A DNA stretch of 64,000 nt from Arsukibacterium tuosuense (GCF_900215315.1 NZ_OBEB01000001.1:248001-312000); one strand, 5' to 3'. Positions 17,404 through 27,531 are shown, counted from the first letter of the stretch. Made by a program: numbers and translations. Notes: generated by a model not told the origin, from the letters alone.

Positions 17404-19812
17404 TTGACAACAATAAGCTGTTTTCATTGTCTTGAGCCGGTACTAACCGGCGAGCGTTTTCAGTTAACCATAAATGGCGCACCGGCATTGTTTTGCTGCG
17501 CCGGCTGTCAGGCCGTGGCACAGACTATTATCGACAGCGGTCTGGATGATTACTATAAATTCCGGACGGAAGCGGCTGCAAAAGCCGAGGTGATCCCGGC
17601 TGAATTACGTGCCAGTTTACAACAATACGACAGTGCTGACGTGCTGGCCGATATCAGTCAGCAGCAACAGAATGGCTCAGAGCTTGAACTTGCCATAAGC
17701 GGCATGAGCTGCGCAGCCTGTGCCTGGCTAATTGAAAAACACCTGAGCAAACAGTCTGCTATCAACAAAATCAGTATTAATTCCTCTACCCAGCGGGCTC
17801 TGCTTAACTGGCAACCTGAGCAATTAGCCCTTAGTGAAATTTTGCTGCTGATCAACCAGCTTGGCTATCAGGCCAGCCCTTTTGTTGCAGACGAGCAGGA
17901 AAGCCAGTTTAAAACCGAACTTAACCGGTTTTTAAAGCGACTGGCGGTATCCGGCATTATGACGATGCAGGTAATGATGCTGGCATTTGCCCTGTATTTT
18001 GGTGAATACAGCGGTATTGATGAGTCGCATCATGGCTATCTGCGTTGGATTAGTATGTTGCTGACATTGCCGGTGGTACTTTATGCCGCGTTGCCTTTTG
18101 TCAGTAGCGCCTGGCGCAGCATTAAAGCACGGCAGCTGAATATGGACGTGCCTGTCAGTCTGGCGATTTATTACACGTTTTTCGCATCTGCTTATGCAAC
18201 GATTATGCAGACCGGCGAAGTCTATTTCGAGTCGGTCTGTATGTTTACTTTCTTGCTGCAACTGGGTAAGTTTTTTGAATACCGGGCGCGAGCGCAAGCG
18301 CGGGATGCAACCAGCAACTTACTGAAAATAATGCCGGTATCGGCAACATTGCTAAAAGACGGGCAACAGCAGGCAGTGTCAGCCCGCCGCCTGCAAGCCG
18401 GCGATACTATCCTGGTTAAACCAGGTGAAACCATACCCGCTGATGGCATGATAGTGTCCGGCAGCAGCACCGTAGACGAGTCTATGTTAACTGGCGAGTA
18501 CACTGCCATCAGCCGCAGCCACGGTGACACGGTACTGGCCGGCAGCATTAACCATGATGGTCTGTTGACAGTTAACGTCAGTAGTGTTCTGGCGCACTCC
18601 CGGCTTGGCCAGATAATTCAGTTGCAGCAACAAACGTTGCACAGCAAACCACGACTGGTAGAAAAAACGGATCAGCTAGCCCGCTATTTTGTCGAACGGT
18701 TGTTGCTGATTGCCGCTGCTACCTTTGCTCTTTGGTATTTCTGGCTGGATGCCGATCGGGCATTCTGGGTTACCCTGTCAGTGCTGGTAGCAACCTGCCC
18801 TTGCGCTCTAAGTCTGGCCACACCGACAGCCATTACCTGCGCACTATCGCGACTAAACCGGCTGGGTATTCTGGTAAAAAACTCACAGGCGCTGGAAACC
18901 CTGCCAGCACTGAGCCATATTATTTTCGATAAAACCGGTACCCTGACTGAAGGCCGCTTCAGTATTGTTAAGGTGCAACGGCTACAATCGTCACTAGCTG
19001 AAAACCTGAATGACAACGAATTACTGAACCTGATAGCAAATCTGGAGCAACATTCTGAGCATCCGATCGCCCGCGCTTTTAAATCGTACCTGACCCAACA
19101 TATCACGCTGGAACACGTTAGCATCAGTGTTGGTCAGGGCATCAGCGCAGACTGGCAAGGCCAGCAGCTCAGAGCAGGCAGTGCCGCCTTTTGTCAGATT
19201 GACAGCGCACAATGCGGCACAACAGCCAACGCTAACGTTTTTATTACCCTGGACCAGCATGTGCTGGCCGCCATTACTCTGGCTGATAACCTGCGCCCGG
19301 GAGCGTCCCAGCTGGTTAGTCAGTTACAGCAACAGGGCTATCAGGTTGGTATGTTAAGTGGTGACAGTTCAGGCCTGGCCGGGCAACTTGCTAACGAGCT
19401 TAAACTTGATTTTATGCAGCAAGGCTGCAGCCCGGCAGATAAAGTAGATGCAATTAATGACCTGGTTGCCGCTGGCCACAAAGTATTAATGGTAGGTGAT
19501 GGTATCAACGACAGTCCGGGCTTTAACGCCGCCCATATTTCTGTGGCAGTCGATTCAGGCACAGACTTGTCCAAAAATCAGGCCGATGTGGTACTGTTAC
19601 AACCTGAGATAAGTTTGCTGGCAACATTACTTACTGCCGGCAGGCAGGCCGCCAGCGTTATCCGGCAGAATTTGCTTTGGGCAGTAGGTTACAACCTGTT
19701 GATTATTCCACTGGCAGTAGCTGGTCTGGTATCCCCCTATATTGCTGTGCTGGGAATGTCGTTTAGCTCCCTGCTGGTGGTATCTAACTCGCTCAGATTA
19801 CTGAAAAAGTGA
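17404..19812 (+). CDS. ccoI: Copper-translocating P-type ATPase CcoI/FixI
   Basis: CcoI exports Cu+ across the inner membrane for cbb3 assembly. The start is a TTG at 17404 with AGAGG 6 bases upstream; it gives the full N-terminal CFHC (6-9) and FCCAGC (about 30-35) region typical of FixI. A heavy-metal domain with GMSCAACAW (about 100), membrane helices, TGE (LTGEY), the CPC ion site in ATCPCALSLATPTA, the phosphorylation motif DKTGTLTEG, an HP-type SEHPIA and GDGINDSPGF follow. The 802-residue length fits the family. It lies between ccoH and ccoS. Confidence 0.94.
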   Translation: MTTISCFHCLEPVLTGERFQLTINGAPALFCCAGCQAVAQTIIDSGLDDYYKFRTEAAAKAEVIPAELRASLQQYDSADVLADISQQQQNGSELELAISGMSCAACAWLIEKHLSKQSAINKISINSSTQRALLNWQPEQLALSEILLLINQLGYQASPFVADEQESQFKTELNRFLKRLAVSGIMTMQVMMLAFALYFGEYSGIDESHHGYLRWISMLLTLPVVLYAALPFVSSAWRSIKARQLNMDVPVSLAIYYTFFASAYATIMQTGEVYFESVCMFTFLLQLGKFFEYRARAQARDATSNLLKIMPVSATLLKDGQQQAVSARRLQAGDTILVKPGETIPADGMIVSGSSTVDESMLTGEYTAISRSHGDTVLAGSINHDGLLTVNVSSVLAHSRLGQIIQLQQQTLHSKPRLVEKTDQLARYFVERLLLIAAATFALWYFWLDADRAFWVTLSVLVATCPCALSLATPTAITCALSRLNRLGILVKNSQALETLPALSHIIFDKTGTLTEGRFSIVKVQRLQSSLAENLNDNELLNLIANLEQHSEHPIARAFKSYLTQHITLEHVSISVGQGISADWQGQQLRAGSAAFCQIDSAQCGTTANANVFITLDQHVLAAITLADNLRPGASQLVSQLQQQGYQVGMLSGDSSGLAGQLANELKLDFMQQGCSPADKVDAINDLVAAGHKVLMVGDGINDSPGFNAAHISVAVDSGTDLSKNQADVVLLQPEISLLATLLTAGRQAASVIRQNLLWAVGYNLLIIPLAVAGLVSPYIAVLGMSFSSLLVVSNSLRLLKK

Positions 19813-19840
19813 GTTTTATATACTATGAGTTTTTTATGAT

Positions 19841-20086
19841 ATGAGCATCATCTACGTACTAATTCCTATTGCTATTCTATTTGTCATGCTGGGCCTGGCC
19901 ATCTTTTTCTGGGCTGTTCGCAGCAAACAATTTGAAGATTTAGACAAAGAAGGTTTTAGCATTTTATTTGATGAACAACAGGCGCAGGCTAAAACAGCCG
20001 CCAAACCTGAAACGCAGGGCACGGCAACTGCTGCAACTGACAGTACAGAACAAAATCGTCGTCAGCAGGATGACGCCGGACAATGA
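19841..20086 (+). CDS. ccoS: cbb3-type oxidase assembly protein CcoS
   Basis: An 81-residue protein with a single N-terminal membrane span (about 3-24, IIYVLIPIAILFVMLGLAIFF) followed by WAVRSKQFEDLDKEGFSILFDE, the CcoS signature. The rest is a Gln/Ala/Thr-rich disordered tail. CcoS is needed for haem and copper insertion into cbb3 oxidase. Its stop overlaps the next gene by 4 bases (ATGA), which couples them. Confidence 0.9.
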   Translation: MSIIYVLIPIAILFVMLGLAIFFWAVRSKQFEDLDKEGFSILFDEQQAQAKTAAKPETQGTATAATDSTEQNRRQQDDAGQ

Positions 20087-20757
20087 CTGCTGACTTACTG
20101 GCCGCACTGTTAATAGGTTTTCTGGGCAGCAGCCATTGCATCGTTATGTGCGGCGGCATTGTCGCGGCACTGCAACTGGCGCTGCCACAGCGTAGTTTTG
20201 GCTGGAAGTTAGCCATGCAACTGTTGCTAAGCCTCGGTCGCTTAACCACCTACGCATTATTAGGCGGCCTGGTAGGCTATTTTGGTATGCAAGCGATGGC
20301 ATTGGCCGGTGTGTCGTTGCTATGGCTGCGATTAATAGCCGGGATATTGTTGCTGCTAATGGCGCTGTATATCGCCAGATTATGGTTCGGGCTTACCGTG
20401 CTGGAGCGTGGTGGCCAGCATTTATGGGCATTAATAAAACCCCTTAGTCAAAAAGTGATGCCGCTCGATAGTTTACCCAAAGCCTATTTATATGGGTTAT
20501 GCTGGGGCTGGTTGCCTTGTGGTCTGGTATACTCCACGCTGGGTTGGAGTCTTGCCAGCGGCAGTGCCGGCCAGGGGGCTTTGATTATGCTGTTTTTTGG
20601 TTTGGGGACCCTGCCTGCCTTGTTGACATTCGGTAGCCTGGCCAGCAATCTGAGTAAATTTAAAAATAAGCCGTTGGTGCGTTATAGCGCAGCCGGAATA
20701 TTAGCTATTTATGGTATTTATACAATTTACCTTGCTTTAAAAAGACTAGTTTTTTAA
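20083..20757 (+). CDS. TauE/SafE-UreH-like membrane protein in the cco operon
   Basis: A 224-residue polytopic membrane protein with about six hydrophobic spans. Two family features stand out: GSSHCIVMCGG near the N-terminus (about 15-25), with a Cys/His set that could bind metal, and the mirrored GWLPCGLVYSTL (about 145-156). This UreH-like domain family is regularly found next to ccoS/ccoI and is thought to assist oxidase metallation, but the substrate is unproven. It overlaps ccoS by 4 bases and is followed 40 bases later by fnr. Confidence 0.82.
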   Translation: MTADLLAALLIGFLGSSHCIVMCGGIVAALQLALPQRSFGWKLAMQLLLSLGRLTTYALLGGLVGYFGMQAMALAGVSLLWLRLIAGILLLLMALYIARLWFGLTVLERGGQHLWALIKPLSQKVMPLDSLPKAYLYGLCWGWLPCGLVYSTLGWSLASGSAGQGALIMLFFGLGTLPALLTFGSLASNLSKFKNKPLVRYSAAGILAIYGIYTIYLALKRLVF

Positions 20758-20797
20758 GCTGTAGCGGTTATTTCAGGGACAATCAGGAAACCAGTTT

Positions 20798-21502
20798 ATG
20801 CAACGTTCAGCGATTAATTGTCAGGATTGTGGTTTCAGCCAGTTATGTTTGCCGTTTTCCCTGAGTGAGCAGGAACTTAGCCGTTTAGACGATATTATTC
20901 AGCGCAAAAGGCCGCTGCATAAAGGCGACATGCTGTTTGAAAGTAACAAACCGCTAAAAGCCCTGTTTGCCATTCGCTCCGGCTCGTTCAAGACCTTTAC
21001 GTTAACCGAGCAAGGCGAACAGCAGATCACGGGGTTTCATTTACCCGGTGATGTCATTGGCTTTGATGCTATTAATACCGAACTGCATAACAGCTATGCT
21101 GAAGCACTGGAAACCGGCATGGTATGTGAAATCCCCTACCCTAATCTGGAAACGCTGCTTGACCAATTACCAAAACTACGGCAGCAACTGATGCGGCTGA
21201 TGAGCCAGGATATTCAGGCTGATCAGCAAATGTTGTTACTGTTAAACCGGAAAACCGCCGAACAAAAATTAGCGACTTTTCTGAACCATCTGGCCCAGCG
21301 CTTTGGTAGCCGGGGGTTTTCTGCAAAAGCGTTCCGCCTGTCGATGACCCGCAGCGATATTGGCAATTATCTGGGCTTAACGGTAGAAACTATCAGCCGC
21401 TTGCTGAGCAAATTACACAAAGAAGAATTAATAATTGTTGATGGCAAACTTATTACCATCAATAACCCTGCTGCAATGCAGCAATTAGCCGGTAATTGTT
21501 AG
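20798..21502 (+). CDS. fnr: FNR-family oxygen-sensing transcriptional regulator
   Basis: A 234-residue CRP/FNR regulator. The [4Fe-4S] ligands are present: Cys8, Cys11, Cys17 at the N-terminus and Cys110 in [11 protein letters not shown] cNMP-like sensor (about 25-145) is followed by a dimer helix and a winged HTH with [12 protein letters not shown], whose E-xx-SR residues read the TTGAT half-site. It is predicted to activate genes at low oxygen. The position after cco genes and before uspE and ttcA reproduces the fnr-uspE-ttcA order of E. coli. AGGAAACC precedes the ATG. Confidence 0.95.
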   Translation: MQRSAINCQDCGFSQLCLPFSLSEQELSRLDDIIQRKRPLHKGDMLFESNKPLKALFAIRSGSFKTFTLTEQGEQQITGFHLPGDVIGFDAINTELHNSYAEALETGMVCEIPYPNLETLLDQLPKLRQQLMRLMSQDIQADQQMLLLLNRKTAEQKLATFLNHLAQRFGSRGFSAKAFRLSMTRSDIGNYLGLTVETISRLLSKLHKEELIIVDGKLITINNPAAMQQLAGNC

Positions 21503-21507
21503 TTTTT

Positions 21508-21521
21508 TTGATTTAGCACAA
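21508..21521 (+). promoter_or_regulatory. Candidate FNR box upstream of uspE
   Basis: TTGAT-TTAG-CACAA matches the FNR consensus TTGAT-N4-ATCAA at 8 of 10 positions, with a perfect left half. It begins 6 bases after the fnr stop and about 97 bases before the uspE ATG. A 7-bp inverted repeat AGTAGCT/AGCTACT lies at 21564-21586. Confidence 0.4.
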
Positions 21522-21617
21522 ACTGAACTTGCCCGCTTTACGGTTTTATTGACTACACTTTTCAGTAGCTAGCGTTAGTAGCTACTGCTGCCCCATAATT
21601 TTTGCATGGAGAGTGTA

Positions 21618-22550
21618 ATGACCGTTTTCAGCAATGTGTTAGTTGTGCTTGACCCAACCGATAACCAGCATAAAGCCCTAAACCGGGGGCTGGAGTTAGC
21701 CCGCAAACAGCCTTGTAAACTTACCGCGTTTTTATCGGTATATGACTTTTCCTATGAGATGACCACCATGCTGTCAGGTGACGAACGGGAATCGATGCGC
21801 CAGGCCGTTATTCACGACCGCGAACTTTGGGTCGGCGAGCTTATCAATGATGCCAGAAATCAGGGCATTGATATCAATTTAAAAGTGGTATGGCATAACC
21901 GGCCCTTTGAAGCGATAGTACATGAAGTGCTGGAGCAGAACTTCGACCTGGTCATCAAAGGCACCCATAATCACGACATATTAAAATCGATGATTTTTAC
22001 CCCCACTGACTGGCATATTTTACGAAAGTGCCCATGTGCGGTGTTACTGGTTAAAGAACATGAGTGGCCGGACAACGGCAACATTATTGCAGCGGTTAAT
22101 GCAGGGAGTGAACAGGACCATCATCAATCACTAAATCAGCGGGTGATCAGTAATGCCAAAGCCATGGCACAGGTGTTACAAGGTAAGGTTCATCTGGTTA
22201 ATGCCTTTCCCGGCACGCCGGTCAACATTGCGATAGAAATTCCGGAATTTAATCCACAGCAGTATAACTCGGCGATGCGCCGCCATCATGAAAATGCCGT
22301 CGCTGAGCTGGCCAATCAATTCGACATGGCCGAGCAAGACACCCATGTGCTGGAAGGTATGCCGGAAGATATTATTCCAGCTTTAGCAACTGAGCTGGAC
22401 GCTGAAATGGTGGTTATTGGTACCATTGGCCGCACCGGTTTTTCAGCCGCCATTATTGGCAACACCGCAGAGCACTTAATTGATCAGCTTGATTGTGATG
22501 TTTTAGCGTTAAAACCTGCAAACTTTGTCAGTCCGCTGGCAAAACACTAA
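21618..22550 (+). CDS. uspE: Tandem universal stress protein UspE
   Basis: A 310-residue cytosolic protein with two Usp domains (about 1-145 and 150-310). Domain 1 begins VFSNVLVVLDPTDNQHKAL, domain 2 ends VVIGTIGRTGFSAAIIGNTAEHLI, the G-x2-G-x9-G[ST]-type nucleotide-binding loop. I use ATG 21618 because GGAGAG lies 7 bases upstream; an ATG at 21606 would put the ribosome site inside the gene. UspE responds to stress and stationary phase. Gene order with fnr and ttcA is conserved from E. coli, and a candidate FNR box is upstream. Confidence 0.92.
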   Translation: MTVFSNVLVVLDPTDNQHKALNRGLELARKQPCKLTAFLSVYDFSYEMTTMLSGDERESMRQAVIHDRELWVGELINDARNQGIDINLKVVWHNRPFEAIVHEVLEQNFDLVIKGTHNHDILKSMIFTPTDWHILRKCPCAVLLVKEHEWPDNGNIIAAVNAGSEQDHHQSLNQRVISNAKAMAQVLQGKVHLVNAFPGTPVNIAIEIPEFNPQQYNSAMRRHHENAVAELANQFDMAEQDTHVLEGMPEDIIPALATELDAEMVVIGTIGRTGFSAAIIGNTAEHLIDQLDCDVLALKPANFVSPLAKH

Positions 22551-22567
22551 AATCCGCCCTATGGTAT

Positions 22568-22601
22568 TGGCGCACACTTGGTTATAATGTGCGCCATTTT
22601 T
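22568..22601 (+). terminator. Terminator between uspE and ttcA
   Basis: TGGCGCACA and TGTGCGCCA form a perfect 9-bp stem with an 11-base loop, followed by TTTTT. It ends 19 bases before the ttcA ATG. The loop contains TATAAT, so a ttcA -10 element could share the site, but no good -35 is seen. Confidence 0.75.
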
Positions 22602-22620
22602 CTGTAGGGTAACTGTCGTT

Positions 22621-23574
22621 ATGTCTCACGCAGCGCAAGCAAAAGCACAATACAATTTAAATAAACTGCATAAGCGGCTGCGCCGCGGCGTCGGTCAGGC
22701 CATCAGCGACTTTGGCATGATAAGCGAAGGCGATAAAGTGATGGTGTGTTTATCCGGTGGTAAAGACTCCTATACCATGCTGGATATTCTGCTGAACCTG
22801 CAACAGTCTGCTCCAATTAATTTCAGTATTGTGGCGGTCAATCTAGATCAGAAACAGCCAGGTTTTCCAGCTGAGGTACTACCCAATTACTTACAGGGCA
22901 TTGGCGTGGATTATCAGATTGTTACTGAAGATACTTATGCCATAGTTAAAGAAAAAATTCCGGAGGGTAAAACCACCTGCTCACTCTGCTCGCGGCTGCG
23001 CCGGGGTATTTTGTACCGCACGGCCAAAGAGCTTGGCGCAACCAAAATTGCCCTGGGCCATCACCGTGATGACATGCTGGAAACCCTGTTTTTAAATATG
23101 TTTTATGGCGGCAAAATGAAATCAATGCCACCTAAGCTGATTAGCGATAACGGCGAACATATTGTGATCCGGCCACTGGCCTATTGCAAAGAAAAAGACA
23201 TTGAGAAATACGCTCAGGCCCGGCAGTTTCCGATTATTCCGTGCAATTTGTGTGGCTCGCAAGATGGCCTGCAACGTCAGGTCATTAAAGAGATGCTGCA
23301 GGACTGGGATAAACGCTTTCCGGGCCGGATTGAAACCATGTTTCAGGCAATGCAAAACATTGTGCCGTCTCATCTTGCAGACAACAGCCTATTTGATTTT
23401 GCCGCGTTATCGAAACAGAGCAATACCGCTGTAGAGGGTGATACCGCCTTTGACCCTGTTGCAGTACCTATCGTACCTGTTGGCCTGGCCAGCGATGACG
23501 AAGCTGATGACATTACACCTGTGTCAGGCCAGACCGGGCGTAATAACGAACTTAAAATAGTGCAGCTGAATTAA
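22621..23574 (+). CDS. ttcA: tRNA 2-thiocytidine synthetase TtcA
   Basis: TtcA thiolates C32 of certain tRNAs in an ATP- and [4Fe-4S]-dependent reaction. The 317-residue protein has the PP-loop [13 protein letters not shown] (about 45-57), the [10 protein letters not shown] pair (about 120-129) and CNLCGSQ (about 211-217), which supply conserved cysteines, and [20 protein letters not shown]-terminal tail from about residue 270 ([12 protein letters not shown] onward) is acidic and looks disordered. It follows fnr and uspE, as in E. coli. Confidence 0.95.
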   Translation: MSHAAQAKAQYNLNKLHKRLRRGVGQAISDFGMISEGDKVMVCLSGGKDSYTMLDILLNLQQSAPINFSIVAVNLDQKQPGFPAEVLPNYLQGIGVDYQIVTEDTYAIVKEKIPEGKTTCSLCSRLRRGILYRTAKELGATKIALGHHRDDMLETLFLNMFYGGKMKSMPPKLISDNGEHIVIRPLAYCKEKDIEKYAQARQFPIIPCNLCGSQDGLQRQVIKEMLQDWDKRFPGRIETMFQAMQNIVPSHLADNSLFDFAALSKQSNTAVEGDTAFDPVAVPIVPVGLASDDEADDITPVSGQTGRNNELKIVQLN

Positions 23575-23596
23575 CGTCACTATTATTAAAGCTGAA

Positions 23597-23625
23597 TTAA
23601 GCCGCACTCTGCAGCGCGGCTTTAA
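23597..23625. terminator. Bidirectional terminator between ttcA and bax-like gene
   Basis: AAGCCGC (23599-23605) pairs with GCGGCTT (23616-23622) around a 10-base loop, with TTAA on both flanks. It lies between two convergent stops at 23574 and 23627. Confidence 0.65.
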
Positions 23626-23626
23626 C

Positions 23627-24487
23627 TTAGTCTTCCAGAAAGCGCCGGTTAAAACGGATCATATTACTGATTTCAGCAATATACTCGTCACCACGCTCTG
23701 AATAGCGGCCTAAACCCGCTGCCAGCGCTTCGCCACGGATCGGCTTGCGTTCAGCCCTTAGCTGCGCCCGGATTTCTCTGAGTTGCTCATAGGTATGAAA
23801 GGTATTCAGGTTATAGAAGTAGCTGCGAATACTTTTGGCCGGCGTATCAAACTTTGCCACCTCATGGCTCTGATCTTCACCCCGACTCAGTGGCACCAGA
23901 CCACACCCTTCCCGGAAACACCACTGACCAAAAAAATTATAGCCTTCAGCCGCAAAGCGGCTGGTTCCCCAGGCAGACTCATTTGCAGCCTGCATCAACA
24001 CCAGACTGGCCGGTAAAATATCGACCCTTTTCAGTAACTCCTGCAGCATTTGCGGATCTGTCTCAGCAACGTCCATCCGGAATTCATCATATAAACTGTA
24101 CAAAAATGCGTATTCATTGATGTTCAGTCGTTGGTTTTTTTGCTTCTTTTCTGCCAGTTCCAGTAATTGCCGGCGTAAATTACGTAACCGGTTATTTTCA
24201 CGCTGAACATGCGGCCGCAGATAATTAAAAAATGCCCGCTTTTTGGCATTGGTGTCAGTAATAGCATTGAAATCAGGCAGTGGTTTATAAGCAACTGCCG
24301 GCTCAGTATAGGCCAGCCGCTCAAGCACCTTTTTCTGATCGGCCTGGCTTAATGCAGCAATTCTGCCGGGGTGCTGCCACTCATCAAGTGAGTCTTGCTG
24401 CGGTACCGGTTGCAAACCAACAAAAGGGCTTAGTGCGGCAAAACCAACGACACACCAGCCAACTACTATTATGCTTTTTTTAATCAA
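23627..24487 (-). CDS. Bax-like glucosaminidase-domain protein (GH73)
   Basis: A 286-residue protein with an N-terminal membrane anchor or signal (about 4-23, KSIIVVGWCVVGFAALSPF), a basic coiled region (95-120, ENNRLRNLRRQLLELAEKK) and a C-terminal peptidoglycan glucosaminidase domain. Catalytic Glu170 sits in AANESAWGTSRFAAEGYNFFG, with FDTPAKSIRSYFYNLNTF and YSERGDEYIAEISNMI further on. This layout is that of E. coli Bax (COG2992). It probably trims peptidoglycan in the periplasm. It stands alone, convergent with ttcA and divergent from alaA. Confidence 0.87.
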   Translation of the reverse strand: MIKKSIIVVGWCVVGFAALSPFVGLQPVPQQDSLDEWQHPGRIAALSQADQKKVLERLAYTEPAVAYKPLPDFNAITDTNAKKRAFFNYLRPHVQRENNRLRNLRRQLLELAEKKQKNQRLNINEYAFLYSLYDEFRMDVAETDPQMLQELLKRVDILPASLVLMQAANESAWGTSRFAAEGYNFFGQWCFREGCGLVPLSRGEDQSHEVAKFDTPAKSIRSYFYNLNTFHTYEQLREIRAQLRAERKPIRGEALAAGLGRYSERGDEYIAEISNMIRFNRRFLED

Positions 24488-24745
24488 AAAATCACCACTA
24501 AATTCCGCAGCGTCCAGACCAGCTGATGACAGTTAAGTCTGTTACTGTCTCAATAAATCAGGCGCTATTTTAACCTTTGCGTGGCACAGAATGAACTAAA
24601 AAATATTTTGCCCTGTTTTTTTACTAATTTTTGTCAACATTTATGACCGGCGCATTGCAAATCAGCCGCGGTTATGTGACAACTACACTCTGAAGTTTTA
24701 GCTATCTGGATGGATATTATTTTAGGGGGCAAACCGGTTCAGGCT

Positions 24746-25960
24746 ATGAAACCAATTGAACGTTCAACCAAGCTCGATGGAGTATGTTATGACATTCGCG
24801 GCCCTGTGGCCCAGGAAGCCAGACGAATGGAAGAAGAGGGTCACCGTATTCTGAAACTGAATATCGGTAATCCGGCGCCCTTCGGCTTTGAGGCTCCGGA
24901 TGAAATTCTTAAGCATGTTATTCATAACCTGCCTACGGCCCAGGGTTATTCAGACTCCCAGGGTATTTATCCGGCAAGGGTCGCCGTAGCACAGTATTAT
25001 CAGCAGCGCGGTATCAGAGGAGCCGATGCTGATGATGTTTATATTGGCAATGGTGTCTCAGAGCTTATTTTAATGTCGTTGCAGGCTTTACTGAATAATG
25101 ACGATGAAGTGCTGATCCCCTCGCCCGACTACCCTTTGTGGACTGCAGCCGTTAATCTGGCAGGGGGTAAAGCCGTTCACTATCGCTGTGATGAGCAGCA
25201 GGACTGGTATCCGGATCTTGCCGATATTAAACAAAAGATCAGTAAAAAAACCAAAGCAATAGTACTGATTAATCCGAATAATCCTACCGGTGCAGTTTAC
25301 CACCAGGCTTTTTTACTGGAGCTACTGAAAATAGCCCGTGAGCACCGGCTGGTAGTGTTAAGCGATGAAATTTACGACAAAGTATTATATGACGGTACTG
25401 AGCACATCAGCACGGCGTCGCTGGCTGATGATCTTATTATGCTGACCTTTGGCGGCTTATCAAAAAATTACCGGATAGCTGGCTTCCGGGTTGGCTGGTT
25501 GTTTATTTCCGGCGCGAAAAACCTGGCCCGCCATTATATAGAAGGCTTAAATGTACTGGCCTCAATGCGGTTATGTGCCAATGTACCCTGTCAGCATGCC
25601 GTGCAAACCGCACTGGGCGGCTATCAGAGTATCAATGAGCTGGTGATACCGGGTGGCCGCTTATATGAGCAAATGGACCTGGCGCATAAGCTGGTAACAG
25701 AAATTGATGGTTTAAGCTGCATGCGCCCGAAAGGCGCCATGTATTTATTTCCGAAAATAGACCGCAAAAAAATCCGGATAAAAGACGATGAGTTATTTGT
25801 ACTGGATTTTTTGCGTCAGCATAAAGTACTACTGGTGCATGGCCGTGCCTTTAACTGGCCGGAACCTGATCATTTCCGCATCGTGTTTCTGCCTCATAAA
25901 GAGCAACTGGCGGCAGCCCTTGGCAAGCTTGGTCAGTTTTTACCGGGCTATAACCAGTAA
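24746..25960 (+). CDS. alaA: Alanine aminotransferase, AlaA family
   Basis: A PLP-dependent class I/II aminotransferase that makes alanine from pyruvate and glutamate. With ATG 24746 (MKPIERSTKLDGVCYDIRGP) the protein has 404 residues and aligns end to end with E. coli AlaA; an in-frame ATG at 24710 adds 12 residues. Visible are LNIGNPAPFGF, DYPLWTAAV, INPNNPTGAVY, LSDEIYDKVLY, the PLP Lys in FGGLSKNYRIAGFRVGW, and LASMRLCANVPCQHA. A terminator follows. The next gene is an amino-acid symporter of the alanine family, matching the product. Confidence 0.93.
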   Translation: MKPIERSTKLDGVCYDIRGPVAQEARRMEEEGHRILKLNIGNPAPFGFEAPDEILKHVIHNLPTAQGYSDSQGIYPARVAVAQYYQQRGIRGADADDVYIGNGVSELILMSLQALLNNDDEVLIPSPDYPLWTAAVNLAGGKAVHYRCDEQQDWYPDLADIKQKISKKTKAIVLINPNNPTGAVYHQAFLLELLKIAREHRLVVLSDEIYDKVLYDGTEHISTASLADDLIMLTFGGLSKNYRIAGFRVGWLFISGAKNLARHYIEGLNVLASMRLCANVPCQHAVQTALGGYQSINELVIPGGRLYEQMDLAHKLVTEIDGLSCMRPKGAMYLFPKIDRKKIRIKDDELFVLDFLRQHKVLLVHGRAFNWPEPDHFRIVFLPHKEQLAAALGKLGQFLPGYNQ

Positions 25961-25979
25961 AGTACCGCTAACAATAACA

Positions 25980-26009
25980 GCGACCGGCTCAGATGCAGCG
26001 GTCGCTTAT
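25980..26009 (+). terminator. Terminator after alaA
   Basis: GCGACCG (25980-25986) and CGGTCGC (25999-26005) form a 7-bp GC-rich stem with a 12-base loop and a TTATT tail, 20 bases after the stop. Confidence 0.7.
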
Positions 26010-26139
26010 TCCCTCAGGCCACCAGATGCCTTGTTCTGGTGGTTAATCACCGCAACTCTGGGTTTAATTTCTTGTTTCTACTTTGATTTAACAGTAGGCT
26101 TATATTAATAAATAGCCGTCCATACTGCTGAATATAATA

Positions 26140-27531
26140 ATGATCACTGACTTTTCGTTTCAACAGGCGTTTGAAAGCCTGACTTCAAAGCTGGCCGCCG
26201 TAGTATTTTATGCCTTTGAAATTAATGGCGTTGCTATACCCATGGTATTAATCTGGCTGATTAGCGGTGCACTGGTTTTCACCTGTTACCTCGGCTTTAT
26301 TAACGTGCGGGGTTTTGGCCATGCCGTTGGCCTGCTGAAGAACAATAAAAGCAGCGGGGCTACCGGTGAAATCAGCCCGTTTCAGGCATTGAGTACCGCC
26401 CTGTCAGGTACTGTTGGCACCGGTAATATTGCCGGCGTCGCCATTGCCATTAGTCTCGGTGGCCCGGGGGCCACCTTCTGGATGATAGTGGCGGGTATAC
26501 TCGGCATGTCGACCAAGTTTGTGGAATGTACCCTGGCAGTAAAATACCGGCAAATTAACAGCGATGGCAGCGTATCCGGTGGCCCGATGTACTACATTAA
26601 AGCCGCGCTGGATAAATGTAACCTGCCACTAACCGGCACTGTACTGGCTATGGCATTCTCAGTATTCGTTATTTTTGGTTCAGCCGGTTTTGTCCATGTT
26701 AATCAGGGGTTTGTTCAGGTTAAAACCGTCACCGGCTTTGAAAATGCCTGGCTGTTTGGCGCAGTATATGCGCTGCTGGTTGGTGCGGTTATTATCGGTG
26801 GTTTAAAAAGTATCGCCCGGGTAACCAGTAAACTGGTACCGTTAATGTGCGGTATTTATCTGGCAGCGTCACTACTGGTGATGTTTACTCATTTCAGTGC
26901 TATTCCCTCTGCTCTTTGGTTAATTGTCCAGGGCGCTTTTACCCCTGAAGCCGGTTACGGTGGCTTTATCGGCGTGCTTATTCAGGGTTTTCGGCGGGCC
27001 GCCTACTCGAACGAAGCGGGTATTGGCTCTTCGCCTATAGCCCATGCTGCCGCCCGGACTAAGGATCCGGTTAGCCAGGGTTTTGTCGGGTTGCTGGAGC
27101 CGTTTATCGATACCGTTGTCATTTGTACCATTACCGCACTGGTAATTATTTTAACCGGCGCTTATCAGACACCGGGTCTGGACGGCGTACAGATCACCTC
27201 AGGCGCTTTCGCCTCGGTAGTAAGCTGGTTTCCGTGGGTGTTAATGGTAGCGTTGCTACTGTTTGGGTTTTCAACTGTGATCAGCTGGTCATATTACGGT
27301 TTAACCGGCTGGCGCTATCTGGTCGGCCACGACCAGCGACTGACTCAGCTTTATAAAGTGCTGTTTTGTCTTATTGTCTCAATAGGTGCTGTGCCAAACG
27401 TAATGGCAGTATTCGACTTTATTGATTCAATGATATTTTTAATGGCCGTGCCCAATATTCTGGCGCTGTATCTGCTGTTGCCCGAAGTAAAAGCAGACTT
27501 AAAAGCCTACTGGCAGAAATTACCCCGCTAG
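26140..27531 (+). CDS. Sodium:alanine symporter, AGCS family
   Basis: A 463-residue inner-membrane protein with about 10-11 spans. The AGCS signature is clear: FQALSTALSGTVGTGNIAGVA (about 81-101), GMSTKFVECTLAVKYR, GGPMYYIKAAL, and FRRAAYSNEAGIGSSPIAHAAA with the conserved NEAG. It imports alanine or glycine with Na+. It follows alaA in the same orientation (179-base gap with terminator), so it likely has its own promoter. A short TAGCCGG/CCGGCTA inverted repeat follows at 27535-27563 without a T tract. Confidence 0.92.
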   Translation: MITDFSFQQAFESLTSKLAAVVFYAFEINGVAIPMVLIWLISGALVFTCYLGFINVRGFGHAVGLLKNNKSSGATGEISPFQALSTALSGTVGTGNIAGVAIAISLGGPGATFWMIVAGILGMSTKFVECTLAVKYRQINSDGSVSGGPMYYIKAALDKCNLPLTGTVLAMAFSVFVIFGSAGFVHVNQGFVQVKTVTGFENAWLFGAVYALLVGAVIIGGLKSIARVTSKLVPLMCGIYLAASLLVMFTHFSAIPSALWLIVQGAFTPEAGYGGFIGVLIQGFRRAAYSNEAGIGSSPIAHAAARTKDPVSQGFVGLLEPFIDTVVICTITALVIILTGAYQTPGLDGVQITSGAFASVVSWFPWVLMVALLLFGFSTVISWSYYGLTGWRYLVGHDQRLTQLYKVLFCLIVSIGAVPNVMAVFDFIDSMIFLMAVPNILALYLLLPEVKADLKAYWQKLPR